NCBI GenBank assembly: GCA_044344795.1
Contig: JBIJCF010000013.1
Span: 4,379 to 68,378, forward strand
Direction of reading: 5' to 3'
Origin: GCA-2737665 sp044344795
GTDB lineage: Bacteria; Bacteroidota; Bacteroidia; Palsa-965
Length of the DNA stretch: 64,000 nucleotides
A program made the position numbers and the translations under genes. Shown in pieces: positions 52,496-61,262 of the stretch. Numbering within the stretch: position 1 is the stretch's first letter; each line of letters begins with the position of its first letter. The notes beneath the pieces are model-generated. The model was not told the DNA's origin, did no database searches, and saw nothing but the letters and a program-made list of their open reading frames with translations.

Positions 52496-52503
52496 TACAT
52501 TTG
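52496..52503 (+). promoter_or_regulatory. TAnnTTTG -7 box for pgi/pmi
   Basis: TACATTTG matches the -7 consensus 20 bases before the ATG at 52524. A TTTG at 52477-52480 could be the -33 box, although the 15-base spacing is shorter than usual. Confidence 0.5.
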
Positions 52504-52523
52504 CCGTCCCTAAATAGGAAAAC

Positions 52524-53513
52524 ATGGAGATGCGCGATTTGGTGGCTAATTTCACCATACAACTAAAGGAAGCACTTGAAATCGGAAGTAAGGTTCAGCT
52601 GAATCCGGCAGGAACAATTTCCAATGTGGTGATCTCCGGATTAGGCGGTTCGGGAATTGGTGGAAGTATTGTTGCCGAGTTGGCATTTGCAAGCAGCAAA
52701 GTTCCTGTACAAATCACGAAAGGTTATTTTCTTCCCGCATCGGTTAACTCCAAAACATTAGTTATTGTGAGTTCGTATTCGGGTAATACCGAAGAAACAT
52801 TGGCGTGCATGGAACAAGCGATGTCGGTTGGTGCACGTGTAATTGCTATCACATCAGGCGGCAAGGTTGCAGAAATTGCTGTGGCAAAAAAAATGGAACA
52901 CTTTATTGTTCCGGGCGGAATGCCTCCGCGTTCATGTTTAGGCTATTCATTAACTCAGTTGGTGTATGTATTCCGTCATTTCGGTTTATTGCCTGCTGAT
53001 GCAGTTGCGTCCATTGAACAATCCGTTGCATTGTTAAATGAGGAATCTGCTTCAATTAAGGAGTTAGCAGCAACCACCGCAAAAATGTTGCACGGAAGAA
53101 TCCCTGTAATTTACAGTACGTCCGATTATGAAGGCGTGTCCGTTCGTTTTCGTCAGCAGTTGAATGAGAATGCGAAAGTGTTGTGTTGGCATCATGTGAT
53201 TCCTGAAATGAATCACAACGAATTAGTGGGTTGGGCCGGTGGCAGCGAAGAGTACGCTGTTATATTGTTCCGCGATCCGCAGGAATTTGACCGAAATAAT
53301 TTACGCATCGAAATCAATGCTGAGATTATTCGCAAGTACACACCACATTTTCTGGAAGTATATGCAAAGGGAAATTCAACCATAGAAAAAACGATGTACC
53401 TCATTCACTTCGGTGATTGGGTGTCGGTTGAACTCGCTGCATTGCGCGGTGTTGACGCGGTTGAAGTGAACGTGATCAATTTCCTCAAAGGCGAATTGGC
53501 GAAACACCAATAA
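52524..53513 (+). CDS. Bifunctional phosphoglucose/phosphomannose isomerase
   Basis: It interconverts glucose-6-P or mannose-6-P with fructose-6-P. The 329-residue SIS-fold protein has GLGGSGIGGSIVAELAF, VIVSSYSGNTEETLACM, PGGMPPRSCLGYSLTQ and PEMNHNELVGW, all matching the PGI/PMI family of archaea and Bacteroidota rather than classical Pgi. The stop overlaps the lipB start by one base (TAATG). Confidence 0.93.
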   Translation: MEMRDLVANFTIQLKEALEIGSKVQLNPAGTISNVVISGLGGSGIGGSIVAELAFASSKVPVQITKGYFLPASVNSKTLVIVSSYSGNTEETLACMEQAMSVGARVIAITSGGKVAEIAVAKKMEHFIVPGGMPPRSCLGYSLTQLVYVFRHFGLLPADAVASIEQSVALLNEESASIKELAATTAKMLHGRIPVIYSTSDYEGVSVRFRQQLNENAKVLCWHHVIPEMNHNELVGWAGGSEEYAVILFRDPQEFDRNNLRIEINAEIIRKYTPHFLEVYAKGNSTIEKTMYLIHFGDWVSVELAALRGVDAVEVNVINFLKGELAKHQ

Positions 53514-54226
53514 TGAATAGAACGGTCGCACTGCATCGTCTCGGCCTTGCTGATTATCAGGAATGCTGGGATCAACAAGAGTTGTGGTTCAAAGAAATCA
53601 TCGACACCAAAATTCGTAACCGTGATCTTCCGGAGCAGGAACAAGTGCCCACGCACCATCATCTGATACTGTGCGAACATCCACACGTGTACACGCTCGG
53701 GAAAAGCGGGAAGGAAGATCATTTGCTGGTGGATGAAAACGGCCTTCGCGATATTCATGCGAAGTATTACAAAATCAATCGTGGTGGCGATATCACGTAT
53801 CACGGTCCCGGTCAATTGGTGGGTTATCCCATTTTGGATCTCGATTGCTTCTTCACGGATATTCATCGTTACCTGCGTACACTGGAGGAAGTCATTATTA
53901 AGACATTAGCGGAATACAACGTCGCTGGGGAACGTTATCCCGGTTACACAGGAGTTTGGCTTGATGCGAATGATCCGATTAAAGCACGGAAAATTTGTGC
54001 AATGGGTGTGCGCAGCAGTCGTTGGGTAACCATGCACGGTTGGGCATTTAATATCAATACCGATTTGAATTATTTCAAACACATTGTTCCATGCGGTATC
54101 GACGACAAAGCCGTGACTTCCTTACAGCAAGAGCTGGGACGAGAGATCAACATGAACGAGGTGCAGGAAAAAGTGATGCGTCATTTTCAAGCAGAGTTCG
54201 ACTGCACACTTATTTCCCGGCAGTAA
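53513..54226 (+). CDS. lipB: Lipoyl(octanoyl) transferase
   Basis: It moves octanoate from acyl-carrier protein to lipoyl domains. The 237-residue protein has LCEHPHVYTLGKSGKEDHLL, RGGDITYHGPGQLVGYPI, the catalytic K160 (RKICAMGVR) and C194 (HIVPCGI). The RWVTMHGWAFNINTDL segment is standard. Coupled to the isomerase gene. Confidence 0.96.
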   Translation: MNRTVALHRLGLADYQECWDQQELWFKEIIDTKIRNRDLPEQEQVPTHHHLILCEHPHVYTLGKSGKEDHLLVDENGLRDIHAKYYKINRGGDITYHGPGQLVGYPILDLDCFFTDIHRYLRTLEEVIIKTLAEYNVAGERYPGYTGVWLDANDPIKARKICAMGVRSSRWVTMHGWAFNINTDLNYFKHIVPCGIDDKAVTSLQQELGREINMNEVQEKVMRHFQAEFDCTLISRQ

Positions 54227-54260
54227 CGAACTTTTGTGCTGCAGCGGTCGTACAACTACT

Positions 54261-55445
54261 GTGAAATTGATTCGACAATTCTTCAAAGTATTCTTTTGGT
54301 CAATCGCTATTCTGCTGATTTCAGCTAATGCGTTCATTATTTTTTCCGGAAGAACATACTTGTACAAAGGATTAGCGAATACCTACTTGAAAGGTCGTTC
54401 GGGTCCTTCAGCAACGGAATACACTATTTTTCACAATCGTGTCATCGCAGCAGGAACACCGCAAATATGGCCGAAGACAAACAAGTACAATACAAGTGTT
54501 CCTGATCAAGCGTTGTGGCAGAAAATAGAATCTCTGGAAACCGGCTCCTTTGTGGTCAGTCATCACGACTCATTAGTGTTTGAAAAGTATGCGTTGGATT
54601 TCAATGATACTACTTCTACGAATTCCTTTTCAATGGCGAAAACCGTTGTGAGTGTTTTAATTGGTTGCGCTTTGCAGGATGGAAGTATCGCATCCATTGA
54701 TGAACCTGCTGCAAAGTATGTTTCGGAAATGAATACACCACAATTTAAAAACATTACGATTCGTCATTTGCTCAATATGAGTTCCGGAATTGCATTCGAT
54801 GAAGATTATGTCAATCCACTAGCCTATCCGGCAGAAGCGTATTATGGAACAAATCTGCGGAAGCAAACTTTTGTATACACCGATACAACAGTTTCACCGG
54901 GCAAGTATTTTGAATACCTGAGCGGCAATACACAACTGCTCGGATTTGTATTGAAGGCCGCTACAAAAAAATCGGTTGCCGAATATGCTTCAGAAAAATT
55001 ATGGAAGCCTTTGGGTTGTGAGCGTGATGCGTATTGGAGTTTAGACGATGAAGGCGGGGAAGAAAAAGCGTTTTGTTGTTTCAACAGTAATGCGCGTGAC
55101 TTTGCGCGTATCGGCAAGTTGTACCTCGATAGCGGAAGGTGGAATGGTGTGCAGATTGTCCCCGAGTGGTATGCGTTGGAATCGGTTAAGACGCAAGGGT
55201 TGAGAAACGATGATGGCACTCCGAACACCAATTATGGTTTAACCTGGTGGCTCATTCCAAAATATAAAGGCAAATATGTTTTTTACGCTCGCGGAATTTT
55301 AGGTCAGTACATTTTATGTGTTCCTGAAGATGATCTGATCGTAGTGCGTTTGGGTCAAAAACGTTTATCCAATGATAGCGACGATACTCCGCAAGATGTA
55401 TATCACTATTTGGATGCGGCGTGGCAGATCATTCAATCAAAATGA
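54261..55445 (+). CDS. Serine hydrolase, beta-lactamase / penicillin-binding fold
   Basis: I place the start at GTG 54261 so that the protein opens directly with basic residues and a membrane helix (FFKVFFWSIAILLISANAFIIF). An in-frame TTG at 54234 is the alternative. Residues beyond 100 form a class C beta-lactamase-like domain with the SxxK nucleophile in FSMAKTVVSVLIG, RHLLNMSSGIAFDED and a YLSGNTQLLGF second motif. The third motif is less clear (GLTWWLIPKYKGKY). Such proteins include esterases and D-aminopeptidases; the substrate is unknown. Exposed to the periplasm. Confidence 0.82.
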   Translation: MKLIRQFFKVFFWSIAILLISANAFIIFSGRTYLYKGLANTYLKGRSGPSATEYTIFHNRVIAAGTPQIWPKTNKYNTSVPDQALWQKIESLETGSFVVSHHDSLVFEKYALDFNDTTSTNSFSMAKTVVSVLIGCALQDGSIASIDEPAAKYVSEMNTPQFKNITIRHLLNMSSGIAFDEDYVNPLAYPAEAYYGTNLRKQTFVYTDTTVSPGKYFEYLSGNTQLLGFVLKAATKKSVAEYASEKLWKPLGCERDAYWSLDDEGGEEKAFCCFNSNARDFARIGKLYLDSGRWNGVQIVPEWYALESVKTQGLRNDDGTPNTNYGLTWWLIPKYKGKYVFYARGILGQYILCVPEDDLIVVRLGQKRLSNDSDDTPQDVYHYLDAAWQIIQSK

Positions 55446-55455
55446 TACGAATGCG

Positions 55456-55463
55456 TAAATTTG
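55456..55463 (+). promoter_or_regulatory. TAnnTTTG -7 box
   Basis: TAAATTTG is an exact match, 6 bases before the ATG at 55470. It favours this ATG over the TTG inside the box itself. Confidence 0.5.
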
Positions 55464-55469
55464 CGCATT

Positions 55470-55871
55470 ATGAGAAAAGATATTGAGCATCCGGAAGTGG
55501 ATGATATCATAGTTGCTGTGGCACTGGAGGAAAAGGAAGGCGTGAAAGAGTACAACGTGTATTTGCTCAACTTGTACGAGGAACCCTTGAAGAATGTGTT
55601 GATCAATTCGCGCGGTTATGGGGAGTTAAACGGTATGCCACGTAAGACTTCCGAATTGCGACATTACTTCGAAGAAATTTCTGCTTTGGATTACGTGAAA
55701 GTGGAACCCATTATGGAAAACACGTTCGGTATGAACAATGAATACTGGATCAGTTTTTACATGGGCGATAAGTTATACGACAAACGTTACGTGTTTCTGC
55801 CTGAAACCATCATTGAAAAAAACATGATGACAGTGCCCTTGTTGGGCGCACCGGGCGTTATGATAAGGTAA
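55470..55871 (+). CDS. Conserved hypothetical protein
   Basis: A 133-residue soluble protein (MRKDIEHPEVDDIIVAVALE at the start, DKLYDKRYVFLPETIIEKNM near the end) with no signal peptide. I recall similar short proteins in Bacteroidota with no known role. It ends 14 bases inside the convergent omega-amidase gene, so the two stop regions overlap. Confidence 0.75.
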   Translation: MRKDIEHPEVDDIIVAVALEEKEGVKEYNVYLLNLYEEPLKNVLINSRGYGELNGMPRKTSELRHYFEEISALDYVKVEPIMENTFGMNNEYWISFYMGDKLYDKRYVFLPETIIEKNMMTVPLLGAPGVMIR

Positions 55872-56661
55872 AAGAATCCGCATCGCGACCCACAGGGAAA
55901 TGCGTGCGGAAATCAACTAGTTCTTTCATGGACAAACGCGCGGTCAGTATTTCTTCTGTGGCAATAAGCGCAGACGTAATCGGTTCACCTTTGAAATCCA
56001 AAATGACGCTGTCGCCGGTATGATACACCTGATGCGCGTCGTTGCCGATACGATTAACGCCAACCACGTACGCCTGATTTTCCATGGCTCTGGCTTGCAG
56101 CAATGTTTTCCACACATTCGAACGACGTTCTGGCCAATTCGCGACATACAGCAACACATCGTAATCAGCAGCTGAACCGTCTGTATTCCATCGGTTGCGC
56201 GACCAAACAGGAAAGCGCAAATCGTAACAAATCAATGGACGAATTTCCCAACCTTTCAAATCTACTGTTAACGGCTGTTGACCTGATGCGTAATGTAGAT
56301 CTTCTCCCGCCATACGAAACAAGTGACGTTTGTCGTAAGTTTCGAAACTTCCATCGGGACGCACCCACAACAAGCGATTCATAAACTTGCCGTTCTCTTC
56401 CACAATAATACTTCCGGTAACAACACTGTTATACAAAGCCGCTTGCAGCCGCATCCACTGCAACGTAGGTCCATCAGTTTTCTCTGCAAGTGGCGCTGGA
56501 TTCATGCTGAAACCGGTAGTGAACATTTCGGGAAGCACAATCAAATCAACGGATTCATCAAGTTTTCGCAACAAGAGCGTAAAGTGCTCTAAATTACGCC
56601 CTCTGTTTTCCCAGTGTAGCGATGATTGAATGGCAGCAATACCAATGGTTTCAGCGATCAT
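55858..56661 (-). CDS. Omega-amidase / nitrilase-family amidohydrolase
   Basis: A 267-residue nitrilase-fold enzyme with the full catalytic triad: E45 (IVLPEMFTTGFSMNP), K111 (YDKRHLFRMAGE) and C145 (RPLICYDLRFPVWSRN). The FTTGFSMN and HLFRMAGE details match the YafV omega-amidase subgroup, which hydrolyses alpha-ketoglutaramate and similar acids. The gene lies 11 bases after the aminotransferase gene, which fits the glutamine transaminase / omega-amidase pathway. Confidence 0.92.
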   Translation of the reverse strand: MIAETIGIAAIQSSLHWENRGRNLEHFTLLLRKLDESVDLIVLPEMFTTGFSMNPAPLAEKTDGPTLQWMRLQAALYNSVVTGSIIVEENGKFMNRLLWVRPDGSFETYDKRHLFRMAGEDLHYASGQQPLTVDLKGWEIRPLICYDLRFPVWSRNRWNTDGSAADYDVLLYVANWPERRSNVWKTLLQARAMENQAYVVGVNRIGNDAHQVYHTGDSVILDFKGEPITSALIATEEILTARLSMKELVDFRTHFPVGRDADSFTLS

Positions 56662-56672
56662 AATAAGCGCGG

Positions 56673-57830
56673 TTATAATTTACAGATAATTTCCGCTGCC
56701 TTTTCCAACGTTTCATTCCGTTTTGCAAAACAGAAACGCAGCATGTTATCCTGTACGGGTTTGTGATAAAAAACAGAAATCGGGATTGCTGCCAAACCTG
56801 ATTCTTTAATCAAGCGAACAGCATAATCGGTGTCTTTTTCGTCAGAGATGTTTTTGTAATTCAACAACTGAAAATAAGTGCCCGGTGCAGGAGTAAACTC
56901 GAAACGCGAACCTTTGATGAGTTGAATGAAATGGTCTCTTTTCTCTTGATAAAAATTTCCTAACTCCAAGTAGTGTTCGCGTTGTTTAAGAAACTCTGCC
57001 AATGCATATTGAGCAGGAGTATTAACGGAGAATACAAGGTATTGGTGAACCTTGCGAAATTCAGCCATAAGTTGTTTGGGTGCAAGACAATAACCCATTT
57101 TCCATCCGGTAGTATGGTATGTTTTGCCGAAGGAAGAAATGATGAATGAACGCTCTGCTAATCCCGGATAGCGGGCTACACTTTCGTGTGTGCGTCCGTC
57201 AAAAATAATGTGCTCGTACACTTCATCCGATAATATGATGATATCGGTTTTTTTCGTCAGCTTTTCAAGTTGCTTCAAATCATCAGCGCTCATCACCGCT
57301 CCGGTTGGATTATGCGGTGTGTTGATGATGATCATCCGTGTTCGGTGATTGATTACTTTCTTAACAGCGTTCCAATCGATGGCGTATTCAGGTGCTTTCA
57401 ACGACACATAAATTGCTTTGCCGCCGTTGAGTTCGATAGCAGGCTCATAACAATCGTACGCAGGTTCCAGGATGATCACTTCATCGTCTTCGCGCACTAC
57501 TGCAGCAATGGCTGTATAAATAGCTTGCGTTGCTCCCGCCGTTACGGTTACTTCCGTTTCCGGATCATAGTAGGTTTGATAAAGCTCCGCCGTCTTAATC
57601 GCAATCTGTTCCCGCAACGGCATTATTCCGGGCATCGGCGCATATTGATTATGCCCTTTTTTCATGGCTTCGTTTACCAACTCGCGCAATGGTTTCGGGC
57701 ATTCGAAATCGGGAAATCCCTGAGATAGGTTGATGGCTTGATGTTCTCCCGCCAATTTCGACATTACTGTAAATATCGTCGTGCCCACGCGGGGCAATTT
57801 TGAACCAAGAGTTCCTGTAAATTCAGGCAT
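56673..57830 (-). CDS. Methionine-type aminotransferase (class I/II, PLP)
   Basis: From the ATG at 57830 (MPEFTGTLGSKLPRVGTTIF) the protein has 385 residues. It shows LSQGFPDFECP, TAGATQAIYTAI, NTPHNPTGAV, DEVYEHIIFDG and the PLP lysine segment SSFGKTYHTTGWKMGY. This is the YbdL/MtnE-like subgroup that transaminates methionine, glutamine or aromatic keto acids. With the downstream omega-amidase it could convert glutamine plus a keto acid to an amino acid and 2-oxoglutarate, as in methionine salvage. Confidence 0.92.
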   Translation of the reverse strand: MPEFTGTLGSKLPRVGTTIFTVMSKLAGEHQAINLSQGFPDFECPKPLRELVNEAMKKGHNQYAPMPGIMPLREQIAIKTAELYQTYYDPETEVTVTAGATQAIYTAIAAVVREDDEVIILEPAYDCYEPAIELNGGKAIYVSLKAPEYAIDWNAVKKVINHRTRMIIINTPHNPTGAVMSADDLKQLEKLTKKTDIIILSDEVYEHIIFDGRTHESVARYPGLAERSFIISSFGKTYHTTGWKMGYCLAPKQLMAEFRKVHQYLVFSVNTPAQYALAEFLKQREHYLELGNFYQEKRDHFIQLIKGSRFEFTPAPGTYFQLLNYKNISDEKDTDYAVRLIKESGLAAIPISVFYHKPVQDNMLRFCFAKRNETLEKAAEIICKL

Positions 57831-57946
57831 ATTAGAGAGTTCTTGAGGTTGTTGAACGTGCATAAAATTAGCAATGTTTCCGTGCCTTTCCGTGTTTTAG
57901 TTAACCTAAGTTTAACGCTGATAGCGCATTCCTGCTTCAAATAGGC

Positions 57947-57954
57947 TACCTTTG
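57947..57954 (+). promoter_or_regulatory. TAnnTTTG -7 box for slyD
   Basis: TACCTTTG matches the consensus exactly and lies 24 bases before the ATG at 57979. No convincing -33 TTTG is visible at the normal distance. Confidence 0.5.
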
Positions 57955-57978
57955 TAACTCATTCTAATACAATTATAA

Positions 57979-58494
57979 ATGATCATTACTGACAAGCACG
58001 TGGTAGCAGTGAGTTACCATCTCACAGTACCCGGCGAAAATGGCGGGGAAGACACTATCGAACAAACACGCCCCGAAGATCCTATGGTGTTCCTTTTTGG
58101 AGCCGGGATGTTATTACCGGATTTTGAAGGAAACCTGCACGGAAAACGTGTTGGTGATGCTTTCGATTTCCGCATCAGCGCAGCAAACGGCTATGGCGAA
58201 TACATGGCAGACCATATCGTTAAGTTGCCTATCGAGAATTTTTTGGATGAGGCAGGTAAATTAGATACGGAAATGATTGCTGTCGGCAAGAACGTTCCTA
58301 TGGTGGATAGCGAAGGCAATCGCCTTTGGGGTCGCGTTACTGAAATTGGAGTGAACCATGTAGGTATGGACTTTAACCATCCTTTGGCGGGCAAAGAATT
58401 GCACTTCGTTGGTGAAGTTGTGGATGTACGTCCTGCTACACAAGAAGAATTGGATCACGGTCACGTTCACGGACCGGGTGGTCATCACCACTAA
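57979..58494 (+). CDS. slyD: FKBP-type peptidyl-prolyl isomerase SlyD
   Basis: A 171-residue folding helper. The FKBP part (VSYHLTVPGENGGEDTIEQT, PMVFLFGAGMLLPDFEGNLH) is interrupted by the insert-in-flap chaperone domain (residues 75-130), and the chain ends in a histidine-rich metal-binding tail (DHGHVHGPGGHHH). Followed by a terminator. Confidence 0.94.
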   Translation: MIITDKHVVAVSYHLTVPGENGGEDTIEQTRPEDPMVFLFGAGMLLPDFEGNLHGKRVGDAFDFRISAANGYGEYMADHIVKLPIENFLDEAGKLDTEMIAVGKNVPMVDSEGNRLWGRVTEIGVNHVGMDFNHPLAGKELHFVGEVVDVRPATQEELDHGHVHGPGGHHH

Positions 58495-58497
58495 AAA

Positions 58498-58532
58498 GAA
58501 AAAGGCTGATCAACGATCAGCCTTTCTTTTTA
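58498..58532. terminator. Rho-independent terminator after slyD
   Basis: AAAGGCTGATC pairs with GATCAGCCTTT around AAC and is followed by CTTTTTAT. It also lies between two convergent genes and can serve the - strand gene from 58543. Confidence 0.88.
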
Positions 58533-58542
58533 TCTATAGATT

Positions 58543-58812
58543 TTACAAATTCAGAAAATCTTTCCAGTCGCCGAGGTTGGCCATCACTTGAATCTGGCGG
58601 TATTTCTCGTGAAATTCTTTATCGTTCTGAATGTTGTTCAACTGATCCAAACGGTACTTGTCGAAATTGCGCAACGCCTTTATTTCATCAGCAGATAAAG
58701 ATTCTCCGCTGTATTCACGGTCACGCAAATCATTGATGCTTACAACACCGCCAATTGAAGCTTTGGTGAAATATTGCTTAAGTATGTCGTTACGGAGTGC
58801 CATGTTATTCAT
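58543..58812 (-). CDS. Small helical hypothetical protein
   Basis: Starting at the ATG at 58812 the protein has 89 residues; an ATG at 58803 (MALRNDILKQYF) is equally good. It is charged and mostly helical (SADEIKALRNFDKYRLDQLN, EKYRQIQVMANLGDWKDFLN) with no signal. I do not know its role. Confidence 0.6.
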   Translation of the reverse strand: MNNMALRNDILKQYFTKASIGGVVSINDLRDREYSGESLSADEIKALRNFDKYRLDQLNNIQNDKEFHEKYRQIQVMANLGDWKDFLNL

Positions 58813-58907
58813 GCAAATGTAACGAGTAATGCTGTGCAAAAGTTACTAATTGTCGTTCGTAATTTTCAACAGAACAATGTTAACGTTGCCTTAACGCCTT
58901 ACGCAGC

Positions 58908-61154
58908 TTACTTCGGCAACGACACTTTACGTTCCAGACCGCTCAAACTATCCTGCAATTTCAGAGCATAGGTTTCATTCGGATTTACTTGTAACACTTT
59001 GTTGATCAGCCGTCGTGATTCCGGATAAAATGCAACTGTTCCCGTATAGTTGCGAGCGAGAATCAAGGTTTTCGTAACATCCGCCGAATCAGCTTTCCAA
59101 TTGTTCAATGCTAATTCGTTAGAAGCAGCAGCATTTAGTCCGCCCTGCAGTTGATCTTTCGCGTCAGGGTTAAGCTCAATCGCTTTGATGAATGCTTCTT
59201 TCGCAGTTCCAAATTGTCGACTCATGAAACTGGCTCCGGCGTAATCTGCCCAAGCTCCTTTATCTTGAGGATTCATACGAGCCGCATAGCCTAAATATCG
59301 CGCCGCATTGGGATAATCTTGTTTTTGCGCGTATGCGTTCGCCGTGTTAATATACATCTGCGTATAGTTCAGCAAAATCGGGTTGCGCGGAAATATCGGA
59401 CTTACTTTTGCCCAAGCTGCAGCTGACTGATCAAAATCTTTTTTGTGGTAGTACGCTAAGCCCAGATTTAACCAACCGTTAACATAACGCGGATGTAGTG
59501 TCGTTGCTTTGGTCAAGTATTGAATAGCGGTGTCTGCGTATGCATATACTTTCAAGCTGTCTTTGCCTAAAAATTCTACACCACGATCCATGAATCGTGC
59601 TCCCGCATTGCCATTACACAATGCACTTTCAGGATGTTTTTTTACATCACTGATAAACAACGAAGCGTCATTTTTCCATTCGAGATTACGTTGTGCAGTG
59701 ATCATAAATGCAGGAACACAAAGCAACACAACCACGATAGAAGCCACGGGTGTCGCTATTTTAAATCGTTCGATGCCGGCCACAATACCCCAAGCGAGCA
59801 CCATGCAAAACCCAAGCGACGAATGAAAGATCAGACGTTCACCCATGGTAGCACCGATGTCAAACAGCAGATTGCTAATCAATGCAAAGAAGCCGAAGTA
59901 AATAAGCAGTGCAAATGCCAAAGGATGTTGTTGTTTCCACCAGCGCCACAACACATAAACCAACAATGCATAAATCAGTATCGACAACAACACCTGCCAA
60001 TGATAAATGTGCACATACGGGAAATGTTGATACGAATAATCGGACACGAGTGGATAGGGCTTTACCAGTAGTACGAGGTAATCATCAAGTCGGTTAATTT
60101 TTGTAGCAACAACCTGATCGCCTTTTGCATACATGTACGGTTCGTTCAACGGATCAGCAGCGTTTTTATTCTTTTGTACACGTGGACCTTCTGTTGCAGT
60201 TGCAGATAATCGGATTACCGCATATAAAATCGTAACAAGAACAATGGCGGTGCCTTGAGGAACCATGTTCGAAAAACTGCGCTTATGAAACAAGTGCAGG
60301 CCTAACGGAATTAGAGCCAATAGCGCAATCGCATATTCTTTCGATAAATACGCCAACAAGAAAAACACAGCGCCTTTGGTCAGATCTTTTCTATTGCGGG
60401 AAATGTCAAAGCGAAAGAAATAAATAAACGTTAACGCGATGAACAGCAGAGACATGATTTCATCCCGACTTTTCACGTTAGCGACCACTTCCGTATGAAT
60501 GGGATGAATGGCAAATAAAGCCACAGATAACAAGGCGATATCAGTGTTGGTGCGAAACACGCATTCGCGCAAGAACCACAATAAAACAATGCAGAGGAAC
60601 GCGTAAAGTAGAATGTTTACCACGTGCCGAACAGTAGCTAATTCCATGGTGGTTGCCTTGATCTTACCATCGAGATCATTTTGTTCGGCAACCAATCGGG
60701 ATAGGGTTGGTGGATCAGGAATAGACGCGTTGCGCAGCGCCAATACCGAGTCGCGCACTTCTTCATAACGCTCACCGTAACATTCACCAAACAATTGTTG
60801 TTCTATGGCAAAGGTCACAATGGACAATGGACGATAACGACCACCTTCCAGCTGTGCATTAACACCCATGCTGGCATAAAAACTTTTGTAAGCATCGTTA
60901 GCCATGATATCCCAAATGCCCGAAAACCCCTTTTGTACAAAAGTGTTTTGACGCATCACGATATCATCGTCCAGAGCGTATTCGTTTTTGTAGGAATTTC
61001 CATAAAACATCACGGCAATTAGGGCTACAGCCACAGCTTGAATGCGAAAATTGGTGGTAAAAAACCAACCCTTACCACTCATTTCCGGTAAGGTAAAAGA
61101 TGTTGTTTTCGACGAACTTTTCGCGGTTTTCGATTTACGGTCTGCTTTGCTCAT
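58908..61154 (-). CDS. TMTC-like multi-pass membrane protein with C-terminal TPRs
   Basis: From the ATG at 61154 (MSKADRKSKTAKSSSK) the protein has 748 residues; earlier in-frame codons lack family content. About ten membrane segments follow, with the early acidic loop YGNSYKNEYALDDDIVM and RPLSIVTFAIEQQLFGECYG, then FAIHPIHTEVVANVKSRDE, which is the signature of TMTC/PMT-like glycosyltransferase proteins. Residues 560-730 hold tetratricopeptide repeats (YVNGWLNLGLAYYHKKDFDQ, AARYLGYAARMNPQDKGAW). In animals TMTC proteins O-mannosylate cadherins; bacterial members have no assigned substrate. Confidence 0.82.
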   Translation of the reverse strand: MSKADRKSKTAKSSSKTTSFTLPEMSGKGWFFTTNFRIQAVAVALIAVMFYGNSYKNEYALDDDIVMRQNTFVQKGFSGIWDIMANDAYKSFYASMGVNAQLEGGRYRPLSIVTFAIEQQLFGECYGERYEEVRDSVLALRNASIPDPPTLSRLVAEQNDLDGKIKATTMELATVRHVVNILLYAFLCIVLLWFLRECVFRTNTDIALLSVALFAIHPIHTEVVANVKSRDEIMSLLFIALTFIYFFRFDISRNRKDLTKGAVFFLLAYLSKEYAIALLALIPLGLHLFHKRSFSNMVPQGTAIVLVTILYAVIRLSATATEGPRVQKNKNAADPLNEPYMYAKGDQVVATKINRLDDYLVLLVKPYPLVSDYSYQHFPYVHIYHWQVLLSILIYALLVYVLWRWWKQQHPLAFALLIYFGFFALISNLLFDIGATMGERLIFHSSLGFCMVLAWGIVAGIERFKIATPVASIVVVLLCVPAFMITAQRNLEWKNDASLFISDVKKHPESALCNGNAGARFMDRGVEFLGKDSLKVYAYADTAIQYLTKATTLHPRYVNGWLNLGLAYYHKKDFDQSAAAWAKVSPIFPRNPILLNYTQMYINTANAYAQKQDYPNAARYLGYAARMNPQDKGAWADYAGASFMSRQFGTAKEAFIKAIELNPDAKDQLQGGLNAAASNELALNNWKADSADVTKTLILARNYTGTVAFYPESRRLINKVLQVNPNETYALKLQDSLSGLERKVSLPK

Positions 61155-61262
61155 AGGTGTCACGAATCTACAAAAAAGCGCGGTTCTGTTGTGGCAGGAT
61201 TTGTGCGGAGAGAAAACCCGCTTGGGCATCATCGGGAAAGTGGTAACTTCACCCAACAAGGC

